Of a stretch of 36,476 nt of DNA, positions 29,492 through 36,395 are shown one piece after another. A program made the translations under genes and the position numbers. The notes under the pieces were generated by a model. That model did no database searches. It was not told the DNA's origin and worked only from the letters and a program-made list of their open reading frames with translations. Source of the stretch: Candidatus Binataceae bacterium (GTDB lineage: Bacteria > Desulfobacterota > Binatia > Binatales > Binataceae); contig DATJMX010000018.1 in NCBI GenBank assembly GCA_035508495.1, forward strand, positions 1 through 36,476, in the 5' to 3' direction. The stretch's first letter is position 1, and each line of letters begins with the position of its first letter.

Positions 29492-30819
29492 GACTCGGGC
29501 GGGTCGGAATCAGCCGACTGCAGCTTCGCGGCGGAGTGCGCGCCGTTGATCGTCGTTTCCTTCCAGATCGTCGGCTCGAGGTCAGTAAAGTAGTTCGCGC
29601 CTTCGCCGATCATGACGAGCACGTCGCTGCCGCGATAGTCGATGCGATGCACCGTCGCATCGCCGAGCAGGCGGTCGAGGATTCCCTCGTAGACGACGGC
29701 GAAGTGGCTGGCGTTGTACGCATCCTGGAACGCGAGCATCCAAATCACGGTGATGCCGCGGCCCTGTTTCAGGATGATCATCTGATCGCCGGCCCATTGC
29801 GCGCTCACGGCGACGTCGGTCGAATGCTTGCCGAGGTTCCGCTCGAGGATCACGCGCAACAGGAGTTCGCCATAGGTGTCCTGGTCGGCCTTCCTCCAGC
29901 CGGCCATGACCGTGTTGTAGCCGCCCAGCGAGATCTCGAGCGGTGGCTCAGGCCGATCGAAGTAGAATGTCGGATGGATTATCTGATGTGTCGATTGAGG
30001 CGGATTAGTGTACAACTTGTTGACCGCGTTCCATCCCCCGCGCCGATATGCTTCGGCGACGAAACGAGTTCCTTGCGAGTATTGAAAAACCAGCGGCGCG
30101 GCGAGGCCTTCGGGAGCGTTGCGCGCTTGCGATGCGAAGACACTCGACAGGTTCTGTAGATTGTCGGCGAGAGAGTCGGCGACGCTGGTGTCCATCCGGT
30201 TCCAGACGTAAGCGTAGCCCGCAATCATCGCATCGCCCTCGGCGACAGATTTCAGCGCGAGCTCGCGATCGTCATTGTTCTTGTACTTGTCGAGACTTTG
30301 CTCGAGGCCGAAGTTCTGGTCCTGCAGCGCGTGCGTCAGCTCATGCGCCAGCAGCATCTCGCCGATCACGTCGCGCTGGGCGAGAAATTCCTTGGTGCCA
30401 TTGACGAGTCCCGCGTCGTCGCCGCCTTCAACCAGCACCATCTCCTTGCCGTGTGGATCGTAAAATCCCGCGACCTGCGATTTCAGCAAACTGAGCGAGG
30501 CGGCTTTGAGGTCGATACCGGGCGGGTAGAGACCGACCAGCGAGCCCGCGATGCCGTCAACCTCGAATTGCTCGTCGCTATAGTCGCGCGCGAGATCAGC
30601 CTCCATCATTTGCTCAGCCTGGTCGCGGGTCTTCACGACCATCGGCACGGGAGTCTTGAAGTTGAGCTGGCGGATTTTCTGGATGCCGGCCTCGACCTCG
30701 GCCGACTTCTGCTGATTGATTTGATCATTTTGGACGATCGCGTAGCTGCAGCCGAAGAGGCCGAGCGCCAACGCGGCGAACGTCAGCCTGCTGCGCTTAG
30801 CGCGAAACCGAATTCTCAT
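29488..30819 (-). CDS. Putative zinc metallopeptidase lipoprotein
   Basis: A basic start and hydrophobic run end in LGLFGC, so Cys24 is probably lipidated and the protein anchored in the envelope. The mature protein contains LLAHELTHALQDQNFG, an HExxH zinc site with His159, Glu160 and His163, and SVAEGDAM about 30 residues later, where Glu194 could be the third ligand as in gluzincins. Proteins with this HELTHALQDQ pattern are widespread and mostly uncharacterised. The C-terminal 200 residues have no recognised domain. Its ATG overlaps the rlpA stop by 4 bases (ATGA), so it is translated as the second gene of an rlpA operon. Substrate unknown. Confidence 0.78.
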   Translation of the reverse strand: MRIRFRAKRSRLTFAALALGLFGCSYAIVQNDQINQQKSAEVEAGIQKIRQLNFKTPVPMVVKTRDQAEQMMEADLARDYSDEQFEVDGIAGSLVGLYPPGIDLKAASLSLLKSQVAGFYDPHGKEMVLVEGGDDAGLVNGTKEFLAQRDVIGEMLLAHELTHALQDQNFGLEQSLDKYKNNDDRELALKSVAEGDAMIAGYAYVWNRMDTSVADSLADNLQNLSSVFASQARNAPEGLAAPLVFQYSQGTRFVAEAYRRGGWNAVNKLYTNPPQSTHQIIHPTFYFDRPEPPLEISLGGYNTVMAGWRKADQDTYGELLLRVILERNLGKHSTDVAVSAQWAGDQMIILKQGRGITVIWMLAFQDAYNASHFAVVYEGILDRLLGDATVHRIDYRGSDVLVMIGEGANYFTDLEPTIWKETTINGAHSAAKLQSADSDPPES

Positions 30820-31514
30820 TCACAAACAATCACGACGTGAATTCCGAGCCGCGACGTGTCCGCCGCGCGGGCCTCAGCCTCATGGCGGGATGCAAATGCG
30901 CCCATGCGCACACGGTAGTATCGGTTCGCACCTGCATCAACCTGATTGATGCGAACGTCGTTGAAATACGCGGCAATCCTGTTGCGCACACTTAACGCGT
31001 GGGCCTGGTTGCTGAACGATCCGACCTGGACGAAAAACTCCGGCATCGAGCCCACCGGACGCGAGCCCGCGGGCGCGCTCACGAGGTCGATTCGCACCCG
31101 CGCGGTGCCGGGACCGATCATGCCGATGACCGCGGCGGCTTTGTGTGACAGATCGATCTTGCGGCCCTTCTTATATGGGCCATGGTCCGTGATGGTGACC
31201 TCAACGCTCTTGCCGTTGTTGAGATTCGTGACCATCACGCGGCTTCCCGGTGCGAAGAGTTCCGACGCGGCAGTCATTTCTTCCTGATCGTAGATACTGC
31301 CAGTAGATGTGCGATGGCCGTCGAAGCCGGGGCCATACCATGATGCGACGCCGACGATCGATTTCGCTCCGGGCTGGATTGATGTGGTGGTCGGCGGTGG
31401 AATCGTCTCATACGGAAGAGGGGCGACGCTCGTCGAGCACGCCGAGAGCGTTAAAAGTGCCGCGAGCCCAACCCACGCGGCCAATCCGCGATACAGGTTC
31501 CACCGCACAAGCAT
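30816..31514 (-). CDS. rlpA: Septal ring lytic transglycosylase-type lipoprotein RlpA with SPOR domain
   Basis: The lipobox LSAC gives lipidated Cys26. A double-psi beta-barrel domain, about residues 52-145, begins VGVASWYGPGFDGHRTSTG and contains TDHGPY with Asp110 at the catalytic position of RlpA (usually NDRGP). A SPOR domain follows from about 160 (FFVQVGSFSNQAHA ... YYRVRMGAF), which binds denuded peptidoglycan at division sites. I start at ATG 31514 with GAGGCGGGG upstream; a TTG one codon earlier is possible. The gene is followed, with a 4-base overlap, by the metallopeptidase gene, which suggests a shared envelope role. Confidence 0.9.
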   Translation of the reverse strand: MLVRWNLYRGLAAWVGLAALLTLSACSTSVAPLPYETIPPPTTTSIQPGAKSIVGVASWYGPGFDGHRTSTGSIYDQEEMTAASELFAPGSRVMVTNLNNGKSVEVTITDHGPYKKGRKIDLSHKAAAVIGMIGPGTARVRIDLVSAPAGSRPVGSMPEFFVQVGSFSNQAHALSVRNRIAAYFNDVRINQVDAGANRYYRVRMGAFASRHEAEARAADTSRLGIHVVIVCE

Positions 31515-31606
31515 CAACCCCGCCTCGAAGTATAGGGATGACGGCGCGCGAGATGAAGTGGCGCGCGAGTGCCGTAGTTGTGCCCAGGTAAGCTGTTGAC
31601 CGGCGA

Positions 31607-31641
31607 ATCACGGGTCATTGGGGCTCAGCGTGACCCGTGAT
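31607..31641. promoter_or_regulatory. 11-bp perfect inverted repeat between rlpA and dgt
   Basis: ATCACGGGTCA (31607-31617) and TGACCCGTGAT (31631-31641) are exact inverted copies with 13 bases between. The site lies in the 160-base gap between the divergent rlpA and dgt genes, 35 bases before the chosen dgt start. It could be an operator for a dimeric repressor or an RNA hairpin in the dgt leader. No T run follows, so it is not a normal terminator. Confidence 0.55.
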
Positions 31642-31675
31642 AGCATCGGCGTGTCACGCCGGAATGGCCGCGACG

Positions 31676-32836
31676 ATGCTGCGGACGAGGCAGGAGCTGG
31701 AGGAAATTGAAGCGCACACGCTGGCGCCTTACGCGATGCACTCGCGGGCCAGCCGCGGGCGCCGTTTCGTCGAGCTCGAGCATCCGATGCGCACGGCGTT
31801 CCAGCGCGATCGCGATCGCATCATCCATTCGGCAGCTTTCCGCCGCCTCGAGTACAAGACGCAAGTCTTCGTGAATCACGAAGGCGACTACTATCGCACG
31901 CGGCTGACGCACACGCTCGAGGCCGCGCAGATCACGCGCACGATCGCCATCGCGCTCGGACTCAACGAGGTGCTGGCCGAGGCAGTCGCGCTGGCGCACG
32001 ATCTCGGGCACACGCCGTTCGGTCATGCGGGCGAGAAAGTCCTCAACGATCTCATGAAGCCGCATGGCGGCTTTGATCACAACGCGCAGAGCCTTCGCAC
32101 CGTGGATTGGATCGAGATTCGTTACCCGGGCTTCCGCGGTCTCAACCTGACGTTCGAGGTGCGCGAGGGGATCGTCAAGCATTCGCATTTTCATGGCCGG
32201 CTCGCGGCGCAGCAGTTCGATCCTTCGACGTATCCATGTCTCGAGGCGCAGATCGTCGATCTGGCCGATGAAATCGCGTACCTCGCGCACGATGTCGATG
32301 ACGGCGTGAAGGCGCAAATGCTCACGGCCGACGATCTCTCTCGCTCCGCGCTCTATCGCGAAGCGGCGGAGGCGGCGCGCGAGGCAACGCCGGGAGCCGA
32401 GCCGCGGGTCCTTCGCTATCAGACGGTCATCAGGATGATCGACGCTATGTCAACCGACCTGATGCGCGCGATCGCCGACGAAATCGAGCACGCCGCGATT
32501 GGGAGCCTCGAAGACATACGTAAGGCAGGACGCGCGATCGCGACCTTCAGCCCTGTGATGACGCCGAAGGTGGCAGAGCTCAAGCAAATCATGGCGGAGC
32601 GGCTCTATCGGCATTATCGCGTGAGCCGGATGACGGAGAAGGCAGCTCGGGTGCTCGCGCAACTCTTCAATGCTTACATGGCGGAACCGCGGCAGATGCC
32701 GGCGCATGTGCTGGAGCGCGCCGAGCGCGACGGCGAGACGGTGGCGCGCGCGGTCGCGGATTATATCGCGGGCATGACCGATCGCTTCGCGCTCGACGAA
32801 TATGGAAAGCTGTTCGATCCCAATGAGCGAGTCTGA
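31676..32836 (+). CDS. Deoxyguanosinetriphosphate triphosphohydrolase-like protein
   Basis: An HD-domain dNTPase that removes triphosphate from dNTPs. With the start at ATG 31676 (MLRTRQELEEIEAHTLAPYA) it has 386 residues. The HD metal ligands are visible: His79 (RLTHTLEAAQ), His108-Asp109 (AHDLGHTPFGH) and a later Asp in DLADEIAYLAHD. SRGRRF and HPMRTAFQRDRDRIIHSAAFRRLEYKTQV are typical of the dgt-like family. GTG 31637 and ATG 31664 are in-frame alternatives; GTG lies within the inverted repeat. The end overlaps the TPR gene by 14 bases. Confidence 0.92.
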   Translation: MLRTRQELEEIEAHTLAPYAMHSRASRGRRFVELEHPMRTAFQRDRDRIIHSAAFRRLEYKTQVFVNHEGDYYRTRLTHTLEAAQITRTIAIALGLNEVLAEAVALAHDLGHTPFGHAGEKVLNDLMKPHGGFDHNAQSLRTVDWIEIRYPGFRGLNLTFEVREGIVKHSHFHGRLAAQQFDPSTYPCLEAQIVDLADEIAYLAHDVDDGVKAQMLTADDLSRSALYREAAEAAREATPGAEPRVLRYQTVIRMIDAMSTDLMRAIADEIEHAAIGSLEDIRKAGRAIATFSPVMTPKVAELKQIMAERLYRHYRVSRMTEKAARVLAQLFNAYMAEPRQMPAHVLERAERDGETVARAVADYIAGMTDRFALDEYGKLFDPNERV

Positions 32837-33485
32837 CGATCAATCGAAATCGCCGCGCCCGGCCTCAAGGGTCTGGCACAAGCGCACGCTGGTGCTGCGG
32901 CGCGACGACCATGTCGGCGATCCGATCGGCCTCATCTTCCTCGAGGATCCCGCGGCGATCTCGGATCGAATCATCGCAAGACTCCGCGACTATTTCGGGC
33001 CGCGGGTGCGAATTCTGAAGGCGGAAATCTCTTATGAGGAGATCGCCGTTGACCTCGAGTCGCGCGGATGGCGCGACGAGTCAAATCACCTCGCGTCGGC
33101 TGCCGCGGATCTTCATCGCAAGGGCGCGAAGCGCAACGCACAATCGATGTATCGCGAAGCGCTCGATATCGATCCATTGAACGCCGATGCAATGCTCGGA
33201 CTGGGGCTATCTCTGGTCGAGACCGAGAAATGGGCCGAGGCGCTCGCCACGTTGAAACGCGCGCGCGAGTTCCAGGGCACCGACAACGTCGAGATGTTGC
33301 TGGCGATGGCGAAATGCGCGGCGCGTCTGCAACGGGCGGCGTCCGCGATCCTGTACCTCGAGCGCGCCTACGACATCGATCCGCGCAACTTCATGGTGCG
33401 TCGCGCCCTGCGCGCTCTCGGCCGCGATCCTTCGCAAGGCGGAAGCGGGCAGGGCGGCGGCGCCGTCAATAGCGGCGAAAGTTAA
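32823..33485 (+). CDS. Tetratricopeptide repeat protein
   Basis: A 220-residue cytoplasmic protein with no signal peptide. Residues 1-85 are a basic start and an alpha/beta region (DPIGLIFLEDPAAISDRIIARLRDYFG) without a recognised family. Residues about 90-190 form roughly three TPR units: AADLHRKGAKRNAQSMYREALDIDP-type, then ADAMLGLGLSLVETEKWAEAL, then NVEMLLAMAKCAARLQRAASAI. The C-terminus is a Gly/Ser/Gln-rich tail. ATG 32823 lies inside the end of dgt, suggesting coupling. TPR units mediate protein contacts; the partner is unknown. Confidence 0.78.
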   Translation: MSESDDQSKSPRPASRVWHKRTLVLRRDDHVGDPIGLIFLEDPAAISDRIIARLRDYFGPRVRILKAEISYEEIAVDLESRGWRDESNHLASAAADLHRKGAKRNAQSMYREALDIDPLNADAMLGLGLSLVETEKWAEALATLKRAREFQGTDNVEMLLAMAKCAARLQRAASAILYLERAYDIDPRNFMVRRALRALGRDPSQGGSGQGGGAVNSGES

Positions 33486-33592
33486 GCACCGTGCCCTCCG
33501 CGGCTGCTCGACGTTTACTCTCGTAATCTTTTTGAGTAGGTTCATCCGCCAACTGATTTGGGGAGTCGCTGAGCGGAACACGGGAGGACACG

Positions 33593-34558
33593 ATGAAGAT
33601 CGAGCGATTGATGTTGGCAGGGTTCGTCGCGGCGATCGCGATTGCGAGCGGCGGATGCGGCGGCTCAAGTGGCGGACCACCGTTCGCTCCTATCCAGACG
33701 ATATACGTCCCCAATGTCTTCAATGAGAACGTCACGGAATATACGAATCGCGATAACGGCGACGTCGCCCCGATCGCGACGATCGGCGGTCCCGATACGC
33801 AACTCAATACGCCTCGCGGAGTTGCCGTCGAGCGTGACGGCGACATTCTTGTCTGCGATGGATCGGGACTGATAGCTCGCTTCGCCCATGACGCAAACGG
33901 AGATGTGGCGCCGATCTCGACGATCGCCGGCTCGAACACGATGATCAGCAACTGCGCCGGCATTGCCGTGGACCGCCAAGGCAACATCGTTATGACTAAC
34001 ATCATAACGAATCTCTTGATTTTGAAATTTCCGCCCAATGCATCCGGAAATATCGCGCCGAGCGCCGCGATTTCCGGTAGCAATACTCAGTTCATGACTC
34101 TCTTCGGCGTGGCTATCGACCGAAGCAATGACATCTGGGTCACCGACTCGGGCAATAGTGCGATATACGAGTTTGCCTCCGACGCCGACGGCAATGTCGC
34201 GCCGATCGCATCGATCAGCGGGGCCAACACCATGCTGAATTCACCCGCGGGACTGGCATTCGCGCCCAACGGTGATCTCTACGTCGCAAACGGAAATGCG
34301 AATCAGATCCTGGTGTTCGCCAAGGGTTCCGACGGTGACGTCGCGCCGGCGAGCACTATCGAGGGGCCAGCGACCGGACTGAACTCGCCGCTCGGTATCG
34401 CATTCGACAACTTAAGTCGCCTGTGGGTGGGCAATTTCATCGCGCCCTCGAGCCTGGTCGCATTCAATGGAAATGCCACGGGCAACGCGGCCCCACGGTT
34501 GACGATCTCAGGTAGCGCAACACTTTTGAACGCGCCTGAGTTTCTGGCTGTGCATTAA
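33593..34558 (+). CDS. Beta-propeller-like (NHL-type) lipoprotein with six sequence repeats
   Basis: The lipobox ASGGC with lipidated Cys22 follows a hydrophobic signal, so the protein is probably on the cell envelope. The mature 300 residues contain six units of about 45 residues, each with a short G[DN][VIA]AP...I core: GDVAPIATI, GDVAPISTI, GNIAPSAAI, GNVAPIASI, GDVAPASTI and GNAAPRLTI. Between them are motifs such as LNTPRGVAVERDGDILV and LNSPAGLAFAPNGDLYV, typical of NHL or six-bladed propellers. It probably binds a ligand or protein; function unknown. GGGAGG lies 5 bases before the ATG. No terminator is visible after it. Confidence 0.82.
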   Translation: MKIERLMLAGFVAAIAIASGGCGGSSGGPPFAPIQTIYVPNVFNENVTEYTNRDNGDVAPIATIGGPDTQLNTPRGVAVERDGDILVCDGSGLIARFAHDANGDVAPISTIAGSNTMISNCAGIAVDRQGNIVMTNIITNLLILKFPPNASGNIAPSAAISGSNTQFMTLFGVAIDRSNDIWVTDSGNSAIYEFASDADGNVAPIASISGANTMLNSPAGLAFAPNGDLYVANGNANQILVFAKGSDGDVAPASTIEGPATGLNSPLGIAFDNLSRLWVGNFIAPSSLVAFNGNATGNAAPRLTISGSATLLNAPEFLAVH

Positions 34559-34964
34559 GAACCGAAGACGGTAAGCGCGATTAACCGATTTCTCTCCCAG
34601 CGCGAGGGCTGTTCGGAGCTAGTCCGAACCAAAAGCGGTTTCACTCAGGAATTTCGCCGGCGACTGGACCGGCCAAGCCAATTGCTGACGCCGATCGCCG
34701 AGTCGGCGAGCGATCTGCTCTGCAATCATGAACTGAATTCGGATCAAGCGCTGCGCGAATCCGACTTGCGGGCTCTTCTTCCTTGAGATCGCGAGGAACC
34801 GGCAGCGCCGCTGGTGCAGTATGAAGACCTGCGGCAACCGAGCGAAGTTGGCTGCCTTCCGTCGGCGACACAGCATCGGTGGCCGACGCGCCCTCCATTA
34901 ATCCTGCTAGCCAGCGAGGCGCGTGAGGACCGAAGCCGCACGGCGACTTGAAAACAAGGCTGGC
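34559..34964. other. Gene-poor stretch left of the mobile element
   Basis: No gene here can be supported. Several short ORFs on both strands overlap one another, and none has a ribosome site or a recognisable protein. Codons in frame with the end of the propeller gene continue open for about 70 codons after its stop and read like a helical protein (FRRRLDRPSQLLTPIAESASDLL), stopping at a TGA near 34784. This could be a decayed gene remnant or chance in a GC-rich frame. Confidence 0.5.
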
Positions 34965-34972
34965 CAAAGCGC
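34965..34972. repeat. Target-site duplication, left copy
   Basis: CAAAGCGC lies immediately outside the left end of the element at 34973-36022. The identical octamer lies immediately outside the right end. An 8-base duplication is a usual product of transposon insertion by staggered cuts. Confidence 0.75.
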
Positions 34973-35041
34973 GGTACTGGTGTCATTTCAGCGTGATCAG
35001 ATGTAAGTGGCGTCTTTTGAAATGCGGGTGGCTTCATTTGG
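34973..35041. repeat. Left end repeats of the element
   Basis: Three direct copies of one motif are spaced 28 and 21 bases apart: GGTGTCATTTCA (34979-34990), GTGGCGTCTTTTGA (35007-35020) and GTGGCTTCATTTGG (35028-35041). The third overlaps the stop codon of the passenger lipoprotein gene, so the cargo fits tightly inside the ends. Confidence 0.7.
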
Positions 35042-35378
35042 CGAGGCGGGGATCGTCAGACGCAATACAGACCGCATTCGACATTACGCCCATCGCGCCT
35101 TTGATTTGTGCTTCGCTAAAGTTTTTGAACATTTTCCCAAACATTTGTTGGGCTTGTTTCACACTGAATGCGGCTGCTGCCTTTCGCGCTTGCTCACACT
35201 CTGAAAACGAACCAAAGAGGCCATTCGGACTCCAACTCATCATTGGAGCGTTCAGTTCAAGCTGACCTTCCTGCACTGGCGGCATCATCATTAGCCAGAA
35301 AGGTTTCCGCCTTTCGCAACCGACCATTGATGCGACTAGTAATAGCAGCGCGAGCGCGGCTGCGTGGCGAGCGTTCAT
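35034..35378 (-). CDS. Passenger lipoprotein of the element, function unknown
   Basis: This 114-residue protein has a clear lipoprotein signal: MNARHAAALALLLLVASMVG, then Cys21. The mature part is small, with FSECEQARKAAAAFSVKQAQQMFGKMF and a second pair of cysteines (in SECEQ and AVCIA) that could form a disulfide. No family is recognised. Its ATG overlaps the stop of the upstream passenger gene by 4 bases (ATGA on the minus strand), so the two are probably cotranslated. It lies wholly within the element, and its stop codon lies in the left-end repeats. Confidence 0.68.
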   Translation of the reverse strand: MNARHAAALALLLLVASMVGCERRKPFWLMMMPPVQEGQLELNAPMMSWSPNGLFGSFSECEQARKAAAAFSVKQAQQMFGKMFKNFSEAQIKGAMGVMSNAVCIASDDPRLAK

Positions 35379-35857
35379 TCGCCCGAACGCTTGTACATCT
35401 CATCCAGCGCTAGTTCGAGCATCCGCATCCATTGCTGACGTGCATCTTGCGGCCAATCGGACCCGCTCGGTGGAAGCGATTTCAGTAGGAATGAAAGGAC
35501 GGGATTCACATCGCCTGACGGCGTGAATTGCGGCTGCTGTTGGTGTTCCATCTTTCGACCTTTCTCCCCGTTCGATGGAGTTGGCCTCGAATCGAGAGAT
35601 ACACCCGCAGGCAACACAAGTCGATCCCTGCCCAGTTTTGCCTGTTCTGCTGAGCGTTGAAATCCTTGTCGCGCACGCGCCTTTTGTTTCTCGGCAACGC
35701 CAAGGTCAACCATGTCTTGTTCGAGCACGGCGTTGCCACCTAGTAGCCGCCCCTTGTACTTTTCGTAAATCGCTTTGTAGAGCGGAACGGACAAAAATGC
35801 GCGGGCTTTGGCTTGCTGCGCTTTGTCAGGTCGGACGATCTCGAAGAGCGTCGCCAA
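35375..35857 (-). CDS. Passenger gene, DUF5343-like C-terminal part; possibly 5'-truncated
   Basis: The 160-residue ORF starts at TTG 35857, directly after an in-frame TGA. It has LFEIVRPDKAQQAKARAFLSV, PLYKAIYEKYKG, VAEKQKARARQGFQRSAEQAKL and a tail with PSGSDWPQDARQQWMRMLELALDEMY. From memory this matches the second half of DUF5343-type proteins, which usually have about 100 more residues before this point; that assignment is unverified. No strong ribosome site is seen before the TTG. It may be a shortened functional form or the remnant of a longer gene cut during element formation. It lies upstream of, and overlaps, the passenger lipoprotein gene. Confidence 0.5.
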   Translation of the reverse strand: MATLFEIVRPDKAQQAKARAFLSVPLYKAIYEKYKGRLLGGNAVLEQDMVDLGVAEKQKARARQGFQRSAEQAKLGRDRLVLPAGVSLDSRPTPSNGEKGRKMEHQQQPQFTPSGDVNPVLSFLLKSLPPSGSDWPQDARQQWMRMLELALDEMYKRSGE

Positions 35858-35968
35858 TCACAGATATGCGAGGATGTTGCCATCGATCTCCGCGCCAAGA
35901 ATGATCCGACATGATTACTGCCCCTACCAAACTGATGCCGTCGAGGTATGAACGAGGCCCCATGAAAA

Positions 35969-36022
35969 GTGGCGTCATTTCAGCCCCACAGTGGCGTCTT
36001 TTGACCGAATGACGCCAGTACC
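35969..36022. repeat. Right end repeats of the element
   Basis: GTGGCGTCATTTCAGC (35969-35984) and GTGGCGTCTTTTGA (35991-36004) are direct copies of the left-end motif in the same orientation, 22 bases apart. The terminal copy, AATGACGCCAGTACC (36008-36022), is inverted and gives the terminal inverted repeat. The mix of orientations is unusual. Confidence 0.7.
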
Positions 36023-36030
36023 CAAAGCGC
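36023..36030. repeat. Target-site duplication, right copy
   Basis: CAAAGCGC directly follows the right terminal repeat and is identical to 34965-34972. Removing the element and one copy joins the flanks into a continuous sequence, as expected for the empty site; no intact ORF is restored by that join. Confidence 0.75.
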
Positions 36031-36110
36031 AGGACAATTGTAAATAATTTGGCATTTCCCGTGCCGAGCGATTGCTGCGGGAGGCCAAGGAGCGTTCGTT
36101 CCAGGGCTGA

Positions 36111-36395
36111 GACTTCTCCTATCTGGACGGGCCGCGTAGCGGCGCTGAAGACCCTCGAAGGCACCCTGCTCTCGATGATGCTGAGCCATCGGGTGGCGCT
36201 TCTAACGGAAAGAATGGCGAGAGCGCGCTCCTGAGCGCTCTGCAGGTCGTGGAGTTGTTCGACGTGCCCGAGTCGTGGGTCCGAGAGCAGGTGCGTCTCG
36301 ACACTCTCCCATCGATCAGATTGGGCCATTACGTCCGATTCAAAGCCGAGGAGCTCCAGCGCTTTGTCGCCGAACGCGCGAAGCAGGCCGCCTAG
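36111..36395 (+). pseudogene. Excisionase-like helix-turn-helix reading frame without a visible start
   Basis: Open codons from 36111 to TAG 36393-36395 end in a convincing DNA-binding domain: SALQVVELFDVPESWVREQV, then LDTLPSIRLGHYVRFKAEEL and QRFVAERAKQAA. The WVREQ...LPSIRLGHYVRF pattern is that of MerR-like excisionase (HTH_17) proteins found next to phage or island integrases. No ATG exists in this frame after the TGA at 36108, and the part before 36222 is low-complexity and Pro/Gly/Asp-rich. The gene may therefore be a remnant, may have lost its start by frameshift, or may use CTG 36231 or GTG 36249. An integrase gene might follow beyond the window, but the last 80 bases do not show it. 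Confidence 0.5.

Larger units (their letters stand above)
34973..36022. mobile_element. Non-autonomous transposon-like element with passenger genes (IS21-like ends suspected)
   Basis: The 1050-bp element begins GGTACTGGTGTCATT and ends with the inverse of GGTACTGGCGTCATT, a 15-bp terminal inverted repeat with one mismatch. It is bounded on both sides by the perfect duplication CAAAGCGC. Near both ends the motif GTGGCGTC(A/T)TTT is repeated: at 34979, 35007 and 35028 on the left and at 35969 and 35991 on the right, plus the inverted terminal copy at 36008-36017. Several spaced copies per end and 4- to 8-base duplications are features of IS21-family elements, but no istA or istB is present, and the ends do not start with the usual TG, so the family is tentative. 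The cargo is two minus-strand genes. It probably moves with a transposase supplied in trans. Confidence 0.72.

Noticed and set aside
31637..31675. GTG 31637 or ATG 31664 as dgt start
   Set aside because: GTG lies inside the perfect inverted repeat, neither has a good ribosome site, and family members usually begin close to the MLRTRQELE position.
34619..35037. Three overlapping minus-strand ORFs of 85-108 codons left of the element
   Set aside because: They use different frames over the same bases, show no protein family, and two run close to or across the element boundary.
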